Origin: Legionellaceae bacterium
GTDB taxonomy: Bacteria > Pseudomonadota > Gammaproteobacteria > Legionellales > Legionellaceae
DNA: 16,636 nucleotides
Reading direction: 5' to 3'
Assembly: GCA_030696465.1 (NCBI GenBank)
Contig: JAUYSE010000119.1
Coordinates: 1 to 16,636 of the forward strand
In this document: in pieces, positions 14,759 to 16,636 of the stretch
How the letters are laid out: every line of letters starts with the position of its first letter
How positions within the stretch are numbered: the stretch's first letter is position 1
The notes under the pieces: generated by a model
Told to the model about the DNA's origin: nothing
Seen by the model: the letters and a program-made list of their open reading frames with translations, nothing else
Databases searched by the model: none
Translations under genes and position numbers: made by a program

Positions 14759-14794
14759 ATTGTTATTAAAATATATTAATATTGGAGGCGTAAC

Positions 14795-16636
14795 TTGTCT
14801 AATCTAATCAGCGAGCCTATGAGAAGGCCACCAATGATGACCGATTTATTGGGTATGTTGAAACAGCAAGGTCAACATGAAGAGTTTGACTCCATCAAAA
14901 TAGCGTTAGCATCGCCAGAGTTAATTCGCTCATGGTCTTATGGTGAAGTGAAGAAGCCAGAAACCATCAATTATAGAACCTTCAAACCAGAAAGAGATGG
15001 TTTGTTTTGTGCTAAAATTTTCGGCCCTATCAAAGATTATGAATGCTTATGTGGAAAATATAAGCGTTTAAAGCACCGTGGGGTAATTTGCGAGAAGTGT
15101 GGAGTAGAACTTGCATTGACGAAAGTACGTCGTGAACGTATGGGTCATATTGAATTAGCGAGCCCTGTTGCGCATATTTGGTTTTTAAAATCATTGCCTT
15201 CACGTATTGGTCTTCTGTTAGATATGACCTTGCGTGATATAGAGCGGGTGTTGTATTTCGAAGCTTTTGTTGTAGTTGATCCCGGCATGACCGATCTGGA
15301 ACGTGGTCAGTTGCTGAACGATGAAGTATATCTTGAAGCTATGGAGCAATATGGCGATGAATTTGATGCACGTATGGGTGCAGAAGCCATTCGAGATTTG
15401 CTGAAACAAATTGACTTGAAAGATGAAATTCTTAGATTACGTGAATCGTTGCCTGCAACGAATTCTGAAACTAAAATTAAAAAAATCACTAAGCGTTTAA
15501 AATTATTAGAAGCTTTTTATGAGTCAGGAAACCGACCTGAGTGGATGATTATGGATGTCCTTCCGGTTTTACCACCTGATTTAAGACCATTGGTTCCCTT
15601 AGATGGCGGACGCTTTGCAACTTCAGATTTGAACGACTTATATCGTCGAGTAATCAATAGAAATAATCGTTTAAAGCGATTGTTAGAGTTAAGTGCGCCA
15701 GATATTATTGTGCGTAACGAAAAAAGAATGTTACAAGAAGCAGTTGATGCCTTGTTAGATAATGGTCGTCGTGGACGAGCCATTACAGGTAGTAACAAGC
15801 GTCCTTTAAAATCGCTTGCAGATATGATTAAAGGTAAACAAGGCCGTTTTAGACAGAATTTATTAGGTAAGCGTGTCGATTATTCTGGCCGTTCTGTTAT
15901 TGTGGTCGGACCTACATTGCGCTTGCATCAATGTGGCTTGCCTAAAAAAATGGCTTTAGAACTGTTTAAGCCATTTATATTTAGTAAATTGGAATATCGA
16001 GGCTTAGCGACGACCATAAAAGCCGCTAAAAAAATGGTCGAAAGAGAAGAATCTGTAGTTTGGGATATTTTGGAAGATGTAATCCGTGAGCATCCAGTTT
16101 TATTGAACCGCGCACCAACTTTACATCGATTAGGGATTCAAGCATTTGAACCAGTGCTTATTGAAGGGAAAGCAATACAGCTACATCCTTTAGTATGTAC
16201 TGCCTATAATGCGGACTTTGACGGCGATCAAATGGCCGTGCACGTACCCTTGACGCTTGAAGCTCAATTAGAAGCTCGTTCGTTAATGATGTCTACCAAT
16301 AATATTTTATCTCCAGCAAATGGAGAGCCTATTATTGTACCTAGTCAGGACGTAGTTTTGGGTTTGTATTATTTGACAAGAGTTTGTGTTAATGCACGTG
16401 GTGAAGGGAAAGTTTTTGCGAATGTCGATGAAGTGCATATGTTTTATGATGCAGAACATATTGATATTCATGCTAAAATTAAAGTGCGGATGAAAAACGA
16501 AGAAGGAACGCTGGAGATGGTGGATACCACTGTCGGTCGCGCGATTTTATCTGAAATCCTTCCTGAAGGCATGCAGTTTGCTCAAGTGAATCGTACGATG
16601 ACCAAGAAAGTTATTTCTAAGGTTATTGACTATTGT
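14795..16636 (+). CDS. rpoC: RNA polymerase beta' subunit, N-terminal part (continues at the left end of the window)
   Basis: The first 614 codons of beta'. TTG at 14795 is taken as the start because GGAGG lies six bases upstream (14784-14788). ATG at 14834 or 14837 is the alternative: it gives MTDLLGMLKQQ, aligning exactly with the E. coli and remembered Legionella N-termini, but has only a weak GAGAAGG before it. Numbering from TTG, the zinc-ribbon cysteines are 84, 86, 99 and 102, NRAPTLHRLGIQAFEP precedes the catalytic NADFDGDQ at residues 472-479 with the three Mg-binding aspartates, and MSTNNILSPANGEPIIVPSQD follows. The last codons (KVIDYC) recur at bases 3-20, and joining there restores the whole protein. 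It lies 99 bases after rpoB. Confidence 0.97.
   Translation, partial: MSNLISEPMRRPPMMTDLLGMLKQQGQHEEFDSIKIALASPELIRSWSYGEVKKPETINYRTFKPERDGLFCAKIFGPIKDYECLCGKYKRLKHRGVICEKCGVELALTKVRRERMGHIELASPVAHIWFLKSLPSRIGLLLDMTLRDIERVLYFEAFVVVDPGMTDLERGQLLNDEVYLEAMEQYGDEFDARMGAEAIRDLLKQIDLKDEILRLRESLPATNSETKIKKITKRLKLLEAFYESGNRPEWMIMDVLPVLPPDLRPLVPLDGGRFATSDLNDLYRRVINRNNRLKRLLELSAPDIIVRNEKRMLQEAVDALLDNGRRGRAITGSNKRPLKSLADMIKGKQGRFRQNLLGKRVDYSGRSVIVVGPTLRLHQCGLPKKMALELFKPFIFSKLEYRGLATTIKAAKKMVEREESVVWDILEDVIREHPVLLNRAPTLHRLGIQAFEPVLIEGKAIQLHPLVCTAYNADFDGDQMAVHVPLTLEAQLEARSLMMSTNNILSPANGEPIIVPSQDVVLGLYYLTRVCVNARGEGKVFANVDEVHMFYDAEHIDIHAKIKVRMKNEEGTLEMVDTTVGRAILSEILPEGMQFAQVNRTMTKKVISKVIDYC
16617..16636. 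repeat. Terminal direct repeat, right copy
   Basis: Identical over 20 bases to bases 1-20 and in the same rpoC reading frame. Removing one copy leaves a 16,616-base circle with an intact rpoC. Confidence 0.97.

Noticed and set aside
1..16636. A natural plasmid or phage-like circular element
   Set aside because: There is no replication, partition, mobilisation or integration gene. Every gene is a single-copy essential core gene in standard chromosomal order. Collapse or recombination at tuf explains the circularity.

Overview
The window holds one of the most conserved housekeeping blocks in bacteria, the transcription and translation core from rpoBC through the str operon to tuf and back through secE-nusG-rplKAJL. 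Gene order, EF-G length (694 aa) and its C-terminal sequence, an S7 with a charged insertion, and tRNA-Trp between tuf and secE all point to a gammaproteobacterium close to Legionella/Coxiella (Legionellales). This placement rests on remembered family sequences and was not computed. All real genes are on the + strand, third positions are AT-rich, and no gap reaches 300 bases.

Layout: the 3' part of rpoC (1-2420), a hairpin, rpsL, rpsG and fusA (the str operon), then tuf, a long hairpin, tRNA-Trp, secE, nusG, an L11-type leader, rplK, rplA, an L10-type leader, rplJ, rplL, two tandem hairpins of which the second looks like an intrinsic terminator, rpoB, a hairpin, and the 5' part of rpoC (14795-16636). 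The products are RNA polymerase beta and beta', ribosomal proteins S12, S7, L11, L1, L10 and L7/L12, elongation factors G and Tu, the elongation factor NusG, the translocon subunit SecE and one tRNA.

The most notable property is structural. The first 20 and last 20 bases are identical, and the two rpoC pieces join in frame through them into one full-length gene, so the sequence closes into a circle of 16,616 unique bases. In relatives this block is linear and lies between two near-identical tuf genes: tufB-trpT-secE-...-rpoC-rpsL-rpsG-fusA-tufA-rpsJ. Here fusA-tuf runs directly into trpT-secE. The best explanation is that two identical tuf copies collapsed into one during assembly, or that recombination between them gave a tandem duplication or excised circle. 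A plasmid of essential genes is far less likely.

The second notable point is an in-frame TGA at codon 1141 of rpoB, where the family has a near-invariant glycine (GGA to TGA). A valine-to-phenylalanine change lies 21 bases upstream, also explicable as G to T. The remaining 230 codons of rpoB stay open and conserved. TGA is used as a normal stop in rpoC and secE, so this is most likely a base-call or damage error, or a recent nonsense mutation, rather than a different genetic code. I see no undescribed system, mobile element, CRISPR array or accessory gene.
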